The notes: generated by a model from the letters alone, not told the origin. DNA of 64,000 nt from Peribacillus simplex (GCF_001542915.1 NZ_LNNH01000004.1:1-64000), one strand, 5' to 3'; numbered from the stretch's first letter, positions 36,206-45,047 are shown. Translations and numbers: made by a program.

Positions 36206-36317
36206 GGGTGGAGGGAGTGTGAACCATGATTTCTCAATACCGATATGCCATATTAAAAATTCATTATTGCGAAAGTGGAGGGCGTTGACCTATAAAGCAA
36301 ACCCGAAAAAGGCCTAC

Positions 36318-37613
36318 TTATTTTAGACGATAAATTTTACTTGGCCTTCCGCGAGAAGAAGAAGACTCTTCACCAATGATTTCTGCTAAATTAACTTCAC
36401 ATAAATTTACTACAATACGCCGTGCATTACTTTCATCCCAATAAAGATGCGTCGTTAAATCTTTTATTGTAAAATCGTTCAATTTCAATCTTTTAACTAA
36501 AGCATATAATTTATTATAGTTTTTCACACTGATTTTGGCTTTTTTTAGTTTTTCCATAAAATCCTTGTCGTCTATCCGGTAAGAAAAACGTAATTCCTTT
36601 TCTTCCCCCACGGATTGGATCATTGTTCCGTCCTCTTGTACGATAACGATGCCCTTCTCTGACTTTTCTTTTGAAAGCTGGATGGCACGCTGAGCGTTTA
36701 TTTCTGCTGAGTGAAGGGTTTGGCCATATCCAATTCCTACGGTCACGGTAGCATTGGATTCGTTAGACAACAAAAAGACAGTATCTTTTAAATCTTTTAT
36801 TTTGGATTCAATTGTACCTCGTGTACTAAAGATAAAATAACGGCCGTTTCCCTTCTCAACTAATGAACCCTCTAGCAGTTCGCAAAACCTAAGAAGGGTT
36901 TCTTTTAATTTTATTTCTAAGAATTGTAGATGGTACGAGCTTTTAGCTTTCTCAAATATTTTCTCGAAATGTTCGATTTCAATGATTTGGACACCGATTT
37001 GGGTGTCTCTAAAGTAAAAAGTTCTCGATTTTTCTGCAAGGATTCTTAATGATTGGCGAATTTCCATATCGGTTGTAGATATACGATAGGTCGGAACTCC
37101 TGCTTCTTTTAAATTTAGATATACGGCCTCGAAACAAGTCAGTGCACCTTCCGTTTTTCCCGATTTCCATAGGTCAAGATGGAATGCGATCAATTCTTCC
37201 GTAGTTGAATTAATATCGAAATTTTTAATATACATTTCTTTTGGTGTGATATCAATTTGTTTTAACGCCTGCTCTAAGTGGGTTGTCGTTATTTCATCGA
37301 TACTTACTTTACTTAAAAACTCCTTTTGAAAATATCCCATATGCAAAAGACTTTTATAGATGCCAGATTCAGTATGATCGATATACACTAGATTTTCCCC
37401 TAGGCCTACCGTGTTTTTCGCGACCATATATGAAATTTGACCTGAAAAAAACCAAACATCCACATCTTTATTGAATGTCGAAACGATTTTTTCAGTTTCT
37501 CTGAAATCCTCATAGGGATAGGCTTTAAATTCCATGATCGACGCATATTCTTTACCCAAGTCAATAATGCGCTCAACAGATGAATAAGGACCGACTACTC
37601 CAATTTTATACAT
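36318..37613 (-). CDS. Regulator with degenerate GGDEF-like domain and C-terminal winged helix
   Basis: 431 residues, cytoplasmic. Residues 1-180 resemble a ligand-sensing alpha/beta domain (KIGVVGPYSSVERIIDLGKEY). Residues about 230-325 carry a nucleotide-cyclase/GGDEF-like pattern (GRYFIFSTRGTIES, then TVTVGIGYGQTLHSAEINAQRAIQLSKEKSEKG) without a GGDEF active site. The C-terminus (about 355-431) reads as a winged helix (LNDFTIKDLTTHLYWDESNARRIVVNL) ending in a basic SSSSRGRPSKIYRLK wing. I infer a transcription factor for the adjacent lyase/permease pair on the same strand. The exact family is not recognised. Confidence 0.65.
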   Translation of the reverse strand: MYKIGVVGPYSSVERIIDLGKEYASIMEFKAYPYEDFRETEKIVSTFNKDVDVWFFSGQISYMVAKNTVGLGENLVYIDHTESGIYKSLLHMGYFQKEFLSKVSIDEITTTHLEQALKQIDITPKEMYIKNFDINSTTEELIAFHLDLWKSGKTEGALTCFEAVYLNLKEAGVPTYRISTTDMEIRQSLRILAEKSRTFYFRDTQIGVQIIEIEHFEKIFEKAKSSYHLQFLEIKLKETLLRFCELLEGSLVEKGNGRYFIFSTRGTIESKIKDLKDTVFLLSNESNATVTVGIGYGQTLHSAEINAQRAIQLSKEKSEKGIVIVQEDGTMIQSVGEEKELRFSYRIDDKDFMEKLKKAKISVKNYNKLYALVKRLKLNDFTIKDLTTHLYWDESNARRIVVNLCEVNLAEIIGEESSSSRGRPSKIYRLK

Positions 37614-37771
37614 ATTTTTCTCCTTGGTTCCCTAAATTTACTTACTTTTAATAGTATCTTTAAATTAAAGGGAATTAAAGTTTAATCCTTCGTCATTTGG
37701 AAAATGTTTTTAACACGTGATTCCAAAAGGAACTTGATTATATGTTTTAAGAAGAATATAAAATGCGATCT

Positions 37772-37821
37772 AAAAAAGAGTCATAGGCATGGAACGTATT
37801 AATATTCCATGCCTATGGCTC
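37772..37821 (-). terminator. Terminator of the argH-like gene
   Basis: CATAGGCATGGAA (37782-37794) pairs perfectly with TTCCATGCCTATG (37805-37817), extended by GAG/CTC. On the minus strand it is followed by six T residues (37772-37777). Confidence 0.92.
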
Positions 37822-37841
37822 CTCGATTGGAAGGTACTAGA

Positions 37842-39161
37842 TCATTTTAATAAGTTCACCTTAATGCCTTTATTTAATATATTTTGATAGTCGATAAAGT
37901 CATATAAGTCTTCATCAATTAATGGATTCACACTCTTCAATTCGTCCAGTGTCAACTCTTCTATTGGTTTATTAGTATCTTCACAATATATGACGATGGA
38001 GCCGACGATACTGTGGGCATCCCTGAATGCAACACCTTTGCTAACTAAATAATCGGCGACTTCCGTTGCATTGAGAAAGCCATATTTTACAGCTTTTTTC
38101 ATATTTTCAGTATTCACCTTCATCGTGGAAATCATCTTGGACATGATCTCCAGACAAGACAAAACAGTATCCAACGCATCAAAAAATGGTTCTTTATCTT
38201 CCTGCATATCTTTATTATAAGCCAATGGCAACCCTTTCATCGTTGTTAAAAGGGAAGTAAGAGAACCGTATACCCTTCCTGTTTTTCCTCTTATTAGCTC
38301 TGCTGCGTCAGGATTTTTCTTTTGAGGCATAATACTGCTGCCTGTAGAATATGCATCATCGATACTAATGAATTTAAACTCTTGACTACTCCATAAAATC
38401 AGTTCTTCACTTAATCTGCTAACATGCATCATGATGATGGAAAAACCAGACATTAATTCTAACAGGTAATCCCTATCGCTAACACCATCGAGGAAATTGT
38501 TCATGGGTTTTGAAAATCCCAACTCCTCTGCTGTCATTTCCCTGTCTATCGTATGAGTCGTACCAGCCAAAGCTCCGCATCCAAGTGGACTTTCGTTCAT
38601 CATTTCAATTGCATTATGAATTCTTTTTCTATCCCTATCCAGCATGCTAAAGTAGGCCATTAAATGGTGCTTAAGAGTTACGACTTGCGCTCGCTGAAGA
38701 TGGGTGTATCCTGGCATGATCACATTGTTTGCTTTTGCCTTTTGTTCCAGGCTATGTTGAAGATCTTCTATATGCTCGATCACCTCTAATGCCTTATTTT
38801 TAGCGTAAAGCCTGATATCTAAAGCAACTTGATCATTACGACTTCTTGCTGTATGGAGTTTTTTTGCTGTTTCACCAATTCGTTCTGTTAAGGTTGCTTC
38901 AACAAAACTATGAATATCCTCAAAATCCCCTTCGATCAACAATGTTCCGTTCTCGATATCTTCCAATATCGAAAGAAGAGACTTTCTAATGCTTTCTCCT
39001 TCGCTCTGGGTAAGCAATTCACATTTCACAAGCATATTTACATGAGCAATACTTCCTTTAATATCTTCAGAATAAAGTCTTTTATCAACCTGAAGGGAAC
39101 TATTAAAGTCCTCCATTAATTTGTTTTCTTCTTCTCTAAAACGACCGCCCCATAACTTCAT
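37842..39161 (-). CDS. argH: Argininosuccinate-lyase-family protein (ArgH-like)
   Basis: 439 residues, fumarase/aspartase superfamily. Conserved region 1 TARSRNDQVALD, region 2 PGYTHLQRAQVVT and the signature GSSIMPQKKNPD with its flexible catalytic Ser loop are intact. ArgH cleaves argininosuccinate to arginine and fumarate. No argG is present, and the neighbours are an APC permease and a regulator, so a catabolic C-N lyase on an imported N-succinyl compound is also possible (EDDS lyase belongs to this family). It is somewhat shorter than typical ArgH (about 460). The start at 39161 is spaced 7-8 nt from AAAAGGAG; an ATG two codons earlier is too close. Confidence 0.82.
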   Translation of the reverse strand: MKLWGGRFREEENKLMEDFNSSLQVDKRLYSEDIKGSIAHVNMLVKCELLTQSEGESIRKSLLSILEDIENGTLLIEGDFEDIHSFVEATLTERIGETAKKLHTARSRNDQVALDIRLYAKNKALEVIEHIEDLQHSLEQKAKANNVIMPGYTHLQRAQVVTLKHHLMAYFSMLDRDRKRIHNAIEMMNESPLGCGALAGTTHTIDREMTAEELGFSKPMNNFLDGVSDRDYLLELMSGFSIIMMHVSRLSEELILWSSQEFKFISIDDAYSTGSSIMPQKKNPDAAELIRGKTGRVYGSLTSLLTTMKGLPLAYNKDMQEDKEPFFDALDTVLSCLEIMSKMISTMKVNTENMKKAVKYGFLNATEVADYLVSKGVAFRDAHSIVGSIVIYCEDTNKPIEELTLDELKSVNPLIDEDLYDFIDYQNILNKGIKVNLLK

Positions 39162-39193
39162 GACCATTTCTCCTTTTGAAATATCAAATTTAG

Positions 39194-40765
39194 TTAACTA
39201 TCCGTGTTATCCATATCTTGCAATTCTTGAATGTTCCCTTTGTTTCGCATATACCACACACCGTTATAAACAGCGAAGTAGTAAAAAACGAATCCAATTA
39301 TTGCCACGATGTAAGACATGAATGGCTCTGGGATAATACCCTTGCCACCAAAATTTCCAATTGATGATACACCGACGAGCATCAAAATATAAATAACAAG
39401 ATAGATTCCACCGATGATTTCTATCGATTTATGTTTACTGATAAAATGGGTGATCAAATATCCGACAATTCCAATCGCTAATCCCCAAATGGCTAGTTGA
39501 ATCCTACTCCAATTTGTCCAATAAATAAGAAGAGTGGCAAAAACAAAAGCTAAAGGAGCAATGAAATTCATGCCGGGGATACCGTTGTCTTTGGTTAAAC
39601 CAACCTTACGAAACACCATTACTGTGACGCATGCTGAAGCATATTTGAAAATACCGATTGATCCGACAATGGCTACAATGGCAGTCCAACTCTTTAAAGG
39701 AAATAAGAAAAGCAGCCCAATAAGAAAATTGAGGGTAAGTGCACGTGTTGGAACTCCAAATTTTTTATTGATCGTTCCGAAATAAGATGGGAGGAATCGA
39801 CTTTTAGCCATCCCAAAGACATGTCTTGAAGTTCCAGCAGTATAGGCTAGCGCTGATCCGGTTGGTGAAATCATTGCGTCTGCTGTTATGGTCCAAGACA
39901 ACCAAACCATATTCGCCATAAGTGCTAAATTCGCAAATGGAGAGTCGAATTTAATTCCGCTCCAACCATTAGCCAGCATTTCAGGAGGCACGGCCCCTAT
40001 AAAAACGATTTGAAGTAAAGCATATAAAATGGCTGAGACTCCTAGCGATGTGATAAGAGCAAGCGGAATATTCCGCCTCGGGTTTACCACCTCGCCACTC
40101 ATCATTACGACATTCCCAAATCCGGTATAAGCAAAAAATATACCGCTAGTTAAGATTGCGCTTAATCCTGCGCCATATCCATTGGGGGCAAATCCATGAC
40201 TTGTATAATTCTCTTCATGAAAACCTGTCATAAAAAAAGCAATGATGGTTAAGACAGGTACTAAAAATTTAATAGTGGTAATAATGGTGTTGGTGACTGC
40301 AAATAATTTGACTCCAAAATAATTCACCACAACAAAAAATACCATTAGGACAGTCGCTGCTAGAATTCCCGTTGTCGTTAGTTGTTCCTTGGATATATCA
40401 TATAGGCCTGGCCAGAATTCATTGGCATATTGAATGACTCCAGATGATTCAACGGGTGCAGTGGCACAGTAACCAAGCCAAATAGAGTAACTAGTCACTG
40501 TAGCAAGCAATCTTCCGTGGGAATAGAGGGGATAACGGCCTAACCCCCCGGTTTCTGGTCTTACCCTTGCTAATTCAGCATAAACAAGAGCAATTAGAGT
40601 GATGACGAATGCAGCAATGACCCAAGACATTATTGCAGCTGGTCCAGCCATTTTTGCTGTATTCCATGGTCCAAAAAGCCAACTCGATCCAATGATTCCT
40701 CCAAGAGATAGTGCAGTAAGTGACCAAAATCCCATTTTTTTCTTCAAATATTGCTCTTGATTCAT
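39194..40765 (-). CDS. APC-superfamily amino-acid permease
   Basis: 523 residues with 12-13 hydrophobic helices. The family hallmark is in helix 1 (LTALSLGGIIGSSWLFGP, the unwound G-x-I-G-x-G/S-x-x region), and GIFFAYTGFGNVVMMSGEVVNPRRNIP is the typical helix-6/loop motif. It imports or exchanges an amino acid or amine. The argH-like gene follows 32 nt after its stop on the same strand, so they share a message and the lyase substrate may be what this permease carries. Confidence 0.88.
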   Translation of the reverse strand: MNQEQYLKKKMGFWSLTALSLGGIIGSSWLFGPWNTAKMAGPAAIMSWVIAAFVITLIALVYAELARVRPETGGLGRYPLYSHGRLLATVTSYSIWLGYCATAPVESSGVIQYANEFWPGLYDISKEQLTTTGILAATVLMVFFVVVNYFGVKLFAVTNTIITTIKFLVPVLTIIAFFMTGFHEENYTSHGFAPNGYGAGLSAILTSGIFFAYTGFGNVVMMSGEVVNPRRNIPLALITSLGVSAILYALLQIVFIGAVPPEMLANGWSGIKFDSPFANLALMANMVWLSWTITADAMISPTGSALAYTAGTSRHVFGMAKSRFLPSYFGTINKKFGVPTRALTLNFLIGLLFLFPLKSWTAIVAIVGSIGIFKYASACVTVMVFRKVGLTKDNGIPGMNFIAPLAFVFATLLIYWTNWSRIQLAIWGLAIGIVGYLITHFISKHKSIEIIGGIYLVIYILMLVGVSSIGNFGGKGIIPEPFMSYIVAIIGFVFYYFAVYNGVWYMRNKGNIQELQDMDNTDS

Positions 40766-41684
40766 GAAATTCCCTCTCTCTTAAATGGGGTATATTGATT
40801 TTCCCTGTAACTAGCATAATGATTCTAATACACATGAACGATGAATATTTTAATAAGGTACTCTAACTCCTTTCAAATTTATTCGTTAATACGCTGGAAA
40901 CGAGCTATCCTTAATGGGTCGAACATCATTTTATTTAACCAGTGGGATCTTTTAGCTTAATCCATAAGCAATAACTCAGTTGGTATTTTTAAGGTAATAA
41001 AAGAGTAATTACCTTAAAATGATTTTATTTGATTTGCCCGCATTTCGCAATGCTAATTTTCGAAAATTCGAAAAACTAAACCGTGACATAGTTCATTCAT
41101 TGAGTAAAGACATACATGATGCCCCATACAGGCAACAAGCCCTCGAAAGAGAACTAGCGAATGGCATGTTTTTCCCTTCACTTGGTACTGCTTTATCTTG
41201 CTTAGGTTAACGTCGGGTTTGGCGGGCGCTCATTCTAAAAAGCAGAAAATGAGCGAAAAGTTTCGTTCCAAGCTCTTCAAAGGGGGGCATGATGGTCATG
41301 AAACCCTCCTCCGGTAATGGATCTTTTAACAAAACTGATTCCTTCATGCAGGAAAAGGGTTGATTTACTCTTAAGGGGTTCGTAACAAAATTTTTATTTG
41401 AATGAAGGTATGTCACGCGTGCGTTTAGTGATTCGAGTGTTCAAAAAGTTTAGCCAGCGTGCATCGATGAAGAATTTTACGCAAAAGGGTGTGAAACTTT
41501 TTTATTTAATTTGCATAAAAAAGAGATTGAAATATTGAAATTTTTTGAATAAGATAAACGATATAAAGTATTTACATGTTATTCACACGAAAATAAAAGA
41601 CACTTCCAGTTAGAGAAGATTTTATTGATTCATCTTTTTATATGAAGCCTATAAATGTTAAAGAGGGGAGAGGGGAAACAGCGC
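40766..41684. other. Long AT-rich intergenic region
   Basis: About 920 nt between the permease (minus) and a LacI regulator (plus). It holds the 12-bp inverted repeat at 40987-41019 and a GCTCATT/AATGAGC inverted repeat near 41231-41252. Open frames around 41019-41416 have no ribosome sites and no recognisable product. Confidence 0.45.
40987..41019. promoter_or_regulatory. 12-bp perfect inverted repeat (candidate operator)
   Basis: TTTTAAGGTAAT (40987-40998) and ATTACCTTAAAA (41008-41019) with a 9-nt spacer. It lies about 225 nt upstream of the permease start. A terminator role is less likely because no gene ends nearby. It could bind the 36-kb regulator or another dimeric factor. Confidence 0.5.
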
Positions 41685-42728
41685 ATGGCCATCACGATAA
41701 AAGAAGTGGCACAAAGGGCGAATGTTGCGCCATCAACGGTTTCTCGAGTGATTTCGAATGATCCTCGTATAAGCGAAAAAACAAAGGTGCGTGTTCGAAA
41801 GATAATGGAAAGGTTAGGATATCATCCAAACTTTATAGCTCGAAGTCTTGCCAAACGATCAACCAGAATCATTGGCCTGGTCCTACCAAGTTCGTCAAAC
41901 GTTTTTTATCAAAATCTATTTTTCCCTGCCATTCTCCAGGGTCTTAGTGAAGGGGCTCAAAAAGAGCAGTACTCCCTGTTATTAAGCACTGGGAAAACGG
42001 AGGATGAAATCTACGAGGGAGTCGTGAAGATGGTTCAAGGGGGAATAGTGGATGGGGTCATCCTTTTGTATTCAAGGATGAATGATCATATTCTCACCTA
42101 TTTACGAGATAGGGCCTTTCCGTTCGTCAGTATAGGAAAACCATATGATTTCATTGAAGAGATCACGTATGTAGATAACGACAATGTCTTGGCTGCCGAA
42201 CAAGCAACAGATTACCTTATTCAATTAGGACATGAAAGAATTGGATTCATTGGCGACGATTTAACCTTTGTCAAGACTTTAGATCGTTTATTTGGATACG
42301 AACGTGCATTGAAAAGGGCTGGTATCGTCCTAAGCGGGGAATATATCATACATGAGGATTTTTCACATGAAGGTGGACAAGCCGCTGCGAAAAGAATCCT
42401 ATCAATCGACGAACCACCAACTGCTTTGGTAATGAGTGATGATTTTTTGGCACTTGGCGTTGTGCATTCTCTACGGGAAATGGGCCTACGGACTCCTGAG
42501 GAAATATCAATCGTCAGCTTCAATCAGGTTCTTTTCCCTGAACCATCATTCCATGGATTGACTTCTGTAGATATAAATATTTTTGATTTAGGATATCAGG
42601 CAGCTAAAAGCATCATTCAGAAGCTGCAAACTGGAGATGCTCCGACTGGGTCTATCATTCCGCATCACTTTGTGGAGAGGCATTCATGCAAATCGATCAA
42701 GCGAACAGCGATGACGCTGACCTACTAA
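41685..42728 (+). CDS. LacI-family transcriptional regulator (MalR-like)
   Basis: 347 residues. The helix-turn-helix TIKEVAQRANVAPSTVSRVISND, the hinge helix (NFIARSLAKRSTRIIGLVLP) and a full sugar-binding domain (FPAILQGLSEGAQ, IVDGVILLYSR, TALVMSDDFLALGV) are present. The C-terminal RHSCKSIKRTAMTLTY is longer than in many paralogues. The start at 41685 follows GGGGAGAGGGGA at 8 nt. No sugar transport or catabolic gene is adjacent, so its target lies elsewhere or has been lost. Confidence 0.9.
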   Translation: MAITIKEVAQRANVAPSTVSRVISNDPRISEKTKVRVRKIMERLGYHPNFIARSLAKRSTRIIGLVLPSSSNVFYQNLFFPAILQGLSEGAQKEQYSLLLSTGKTEDEIYEGVVKMVQGGIVDGVILLYSRMNDHILTYLRDRAFPFVSIGKPYDFIEEITYVDNDNVLAAEQATDYLIQLGHERIGFIGDDLTFVKTLDRLFGYERALKRAGIVLSGEYIIHEDFSHEGGQAAAKRILSIDEPPTALVMSDDFLALGVVHSLREMGLRTPEEISIVSFNQVLFPEPSFHGLTSVDINIFDLGYQAAKSIIQKLQTGDAPTGSIIPHHFVERHSCKSIKRTAMTLTY

Positions 42729-42762
42729 ACAGAGCTGCGAAATGCGTTAGCATTATAAGAGG

Positions 42763-42784
42763 GCAGCCAGCTGGCTGCGTTTTT
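42763..42784 (+). terminator. Terminator of the LacI regulator
   Basis: GCAGCC...GGCTGC (42763-42778) with a short loop, followed by five T residues. Confidence 0.8.
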
Positions 42785-42896
42785 GAACGTGGGATTTTTC
42801 ATTGATGATGCATTCCATTTCAAATAAGAAGATTTTTATCGCTTTCCTTTGTAGTCCATTCCTGGGAAACCTTGCATGACCGTTGAAAATTGCTTG

Positions 42897-42929
42897 CAGG
42901 TTGCTTCATCTGTTGCATGAAGCAACCTG
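42897..42929. repeat. 13-bp perfect hairpin without T run
   Basis: CAGGTTGCTTCAT (42897-42909) pairs perfectly with ATGAAGCAACCTG (42917-42929). It is followed on neither strand by a T run. It lies just upstream of the promoter-like TGTTATGAT, so it may be an operator or an RNA structure. Confidence 0.6.
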
Positions 42930-42948
42930 GATTACATGTCGATGCATC

Positions 42949-42957
42949 TGTTATGAT
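42949..42957 (+). promoter_or_regulatory. Extended -10 promoter of the leader/methyltransferase unit
   Basis: TGTTATGAT (TGN plus TATGAT) forms an extended -10 element 39 nt before the leader-peptide ATG. No good -35 is seen at the expected distance, as is usual for extended -10 promoters. Confidence 0.4.
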
Positions 42958-42995
42958 TTAGGTAGAGACTTATCAAAGATATTGAGGTGAAAGAT

Positions 42996-43025
42996 ATGGT
43001 AAGAAGAAGATGGATAGCCTCCTGA
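42996..43025 (+). CDS. Candidate leader peptide MVRRRWIAS
   Basis: A 9-codon frame (MVRRRWIAS-stop) with an excellent ribosome site GAGGTGA 5 nt upstream. Its last codons and stop overlap the left arm (GCCTCCT) of the hairpin 43018-43052, so a ribosome stalled here would open that hairpin. The R-R-R run fits the Arg/Lys-x-Arg/Lys arrest motif of macrolide-sensing leaders. Too short to be recognised by homology; the call rests on position and signals. Confidence 0.5.
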   Translation: MVRRRWIAS

Positions 43026-43052
43026 AATAGAGTGTTATTAATCTTAGGAGGC
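43018..43052 (+). promoter_or_regulatory. Attenuator-like hairpin after the leader peptide
   Basis: GCCTCCT (43018-43024) pairs with AGGAGGC (43046-43052), followed by CATTTT. It sits between the leader stop and the methyltransferase start at 43082. It may terminate weakly or mask a ribosome-binding sequence. Confidence 0.45.
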
Positions 43053-43081
43053 CATTTTAAAATATTGGAGATGCATATATA

Positions 43082-43819
43082 ATGAAGCAAAACAAATACG
43101 ATAATCCTGATTTCTTTTCTGCATATGAACAAATGCCGCGATCCATCAAAGGTCTTGAAGCTGCTGGAGAATGGCATGTATTAAAAAAGCTATTACCAGA
43201 ACTGCGAAATAAAAGTATACTTGATTTGGGCTGCGGTTTCGGTTGGCATTGCCGATTTGCTCGCGAACAACAAGCAAGTTCTGTGATAGGTGTAGATATT
43301 TCTGCTAAAATGCTTCAAAAAGCCCGTGAAAAAACAGATGACCCTTTAATTTCATATATTGAAATGCCAATGGAAGACATCATTTTTTCGGACTCTACAT
43401 TTGATGTAGTTATAAGTTCGTTGGCTTTTCACTACATTAAGTCGTATGAAGCAATCTGCAAAAAGGTCTATGATTGCCTAAAGCCTGGGGGGACTTTTGT
43501 TTTTTCAGTTGAACATCCAATCTTTACTTCGCGAAACGATCAAGATTGGTATTTCGATGAACAAGGAAATCGTCTTCATTGGCCAGTGGATAACTATCAA
43601 TCAGAAGGGGGACGGGAAACAACCTTCTTAACTGATAACGTTGTAAAATACCATCGAACGATTTCGACATATATAAATGACTTGATTGGTGCGGGGTTCA
43701 GCATAAGCGCAGTAAAGGAACCTATGCCTTCTGATGAAATGGTAAAAACTGTTCCTGAAATGAAAGAGGAAAACCGAAGACCTATGTTCCTAATCATCTC
43801 GGCAGTAAAGGTTGAATGA
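43082..43819 (+). CDS. Class I SAM-dependent methyltransferase
   Basis: 245 residues. SAM-binding motif I is LDLGCGFGWHCRFA (about 47-60), followed by the acidic GVDIS, and DVVISSLAFHYI and LKPGGTFVFSVEHP are the later Methyltransf_11/UbiE-type motifs. It probably methylates a small molecule; the substrate is unknown. GGAG lies 11 nt ahead of the ATG, a weak arrangement. It is preceded by a putative leader peptide and hairpin, pointing to inducible expression. A terminator follows. Confidence 0.88.
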   Translation: MKQNKYDNPDFFSAYEQMPRSIKGLEAAGEWHVLKKLLPELRNKSILDLGCGFGWHCRFAREQQASSVIGVDISAKMLQKAREKTDDPLISYIEMPMEDIIFSDSTFDVVISSLAFHYIKSYEAICKKVYDCLKPGGTFVFSVEHPIFTSRNDQDWYFDEQGNRLHWPVDNYQSEGGRETTFLTDNVVKYHRTISTYINDLIGAGFSISAVKEPMPSDEMVKTVPEMKEENRRPMFLIISAVKVE

Positions 43820-43841
43820 ACGAACAGTACCTTACCGCCAT

Positions 43842-43870
43842 AAAAAGGCTGCCAATTGGCGGCCTTTTTA
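43842..43870 (+). terminator. Terminator of the methyltransferase gene
   Basis: AAAAAGGCTGCC (43842-43853) pairs with GGCGGCCTTTTT (43858-43869) around AATT, with one wobble. Confidence 0.88.
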
Positions 43871-44222
43871 ACGTATGATTCTTTAGACAATCTTACGAAA
43901 TGTATATTTCATTAATGGTATCAATAAATTTATCCAAGGAGAATGAAATCCTGCGAATAAGTAAGTTTGTAAATTAACCATGTGATTTTATTAATGAAAT
44001 GGGTGATTGCAGTAATCTTGAAGATGATCTGGCAAGGAGACTGGAAGCTTGTGAAATGGCGGCAACAAGGTTCTCAAAATTGAAGTACTTCTGATTGAAA
44101 TTTTCAGTATTGAATTTCAAGTCCCTTATCACTATTGAGCGAACTGGTGCTCTACATCAATAAGGATGGTTCCTGAGGAAGCCTTGCTGACCAATACACA
44201 ACAAATGTGGGGTGAATGATAT
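43871..44222. other. Gap between two methyltransferase genes
   Basis: About 350 nt. Short overlapping frames near 43995-44095 lack ribosome sites and recognisable products. Nothing else was seen. Confidence 0.4.
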
Positions 44223-45047
44223 TTGAAGTCATTTCAATTAAATGAAAAAACAAGATCTTTTTTATCCAACTATCAACTATTTGAAGAAGATTTGATACAA
44301 CAAGTTCAGTTGCAGCACCGAATGGAATTAGTCGAAGCTTTTGGGATCCAAAAAGGAATGCGTGTATTGGAATTAGGATGTGGTCAAGGAGATACAACCG
44401 TTGCAATCGCAGACGCAGTAGGAGAAAACGGAAGAGTTGTCGCATTAGATATTGCTGGTCCCGATTACGGAGCACCATTAACAGTAGGTCAAGCAACTGA
44501 ACGTATTAAGAAATCTCCATTAGGAGAACGAATTGACTTCCATTTGGAAATGGATTTTGACCTTTTTGAAGCAACCATACCATTTGAAGTGGCGGTATTT
44601 TCCCATTGTTCATGGTATTTCAAGCAGCCGGAAGATTTATTGAATTATTTTAAAAAAATCCGAGGATTGGCAAAACATATATGCTTTGCAGAATGGGATC
44701 TCGATTTTACTTGCAGTACGCAACGTTCCCATTTTTTTGCAGTTTCCATCCAAGCCTTGCATTCAAGCTTCGTAAAGAATGATGGGAATATCCAAAACCT
44801 TTTTCATAAAACGCAAATTCAACGGCTGCTCCAACAAGCAAATTTTGAAGTGGTCAAACAACTTACAGTCGATGCAAGCTTATTGCAAGACGGACGATGG
44901 GAAAAAAGCTATGCAAATGCTATCCGTGAAGATTTTATTAAAGTGCCTCCGATGATCCAAACGTTGATAACTGGTTATTATGAATTGATGAACACTTCAG
45001 ATGGCAATGATCATTCATTAAATAGTTTCATTATTTGTGCTGAGTAA
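44223..45047 (+). CDS. Class I SAM-dependent methyltransferase
   Basis: 274 residues. Motif I VLELGCGQGDTTVAIA and the acidic ALDIAGPDYG place it in the Methyltransf_25/31-like group; EVAVFSHCSWYFKQPEDLLNYF and KHICFAEWDLDF follow. The C-terminal half is extended and specific. The start is TTG at 44223 with GGGGTGA upstream. Function unknown; similar proteins act on small molecules. It stands alone. Confidence 0.85.
   Translation: MKSFQLNEKTRSFLSNYQLFEEDLIQQVQLQHRMELVEAFGIQKGMRVLELGCGQGDTTVAIADAVGENGRVVALDIAGPDYGAPLTVGQATERIKKSPLGERIDFHLEMDFDLFEATIPFEVAVFSHCSWYFKQPEDLLNYFKKIRGLAKHICFAEWDLDFTCSTQRSHFFAVSIQALHSSFVKNDGNIQNLFHKTQIQRLLQQANFEVVKQLTVDASLLQDGRWEKSYANAIREDFIKVPPMIQTLITGYYELMNTSDGNDHSLNSFIICAE

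Larger units (their letters stand above)
35943..36317. other. Intergenic region with two terminator-like hairpins
   Basis: AAAGCCTT/AAGGCTTT (36097-36119, then T4) and AGGAGCT/AGCTCCT (36181-36201, then T5) may end the oxidase message. A 20-codon frame at 36226-36288 is too weak to call. No other feature was seen. Confidence 0.5.

Noticed and set aside
36226..36288. 20-codon frame MISQYRYAILKIHYCESGGR with GGAGGG about 10 nt upstream
   Set aside because: Composition is not helix- or leader-like, and no dependent gene follows on the same strand.
41019..41416. Open frames of 63-69 codons in the gap before the LacI regulator
   Set aside because: No ribosome sites and no recognisable product. 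The first begins inside the inverted repeat.
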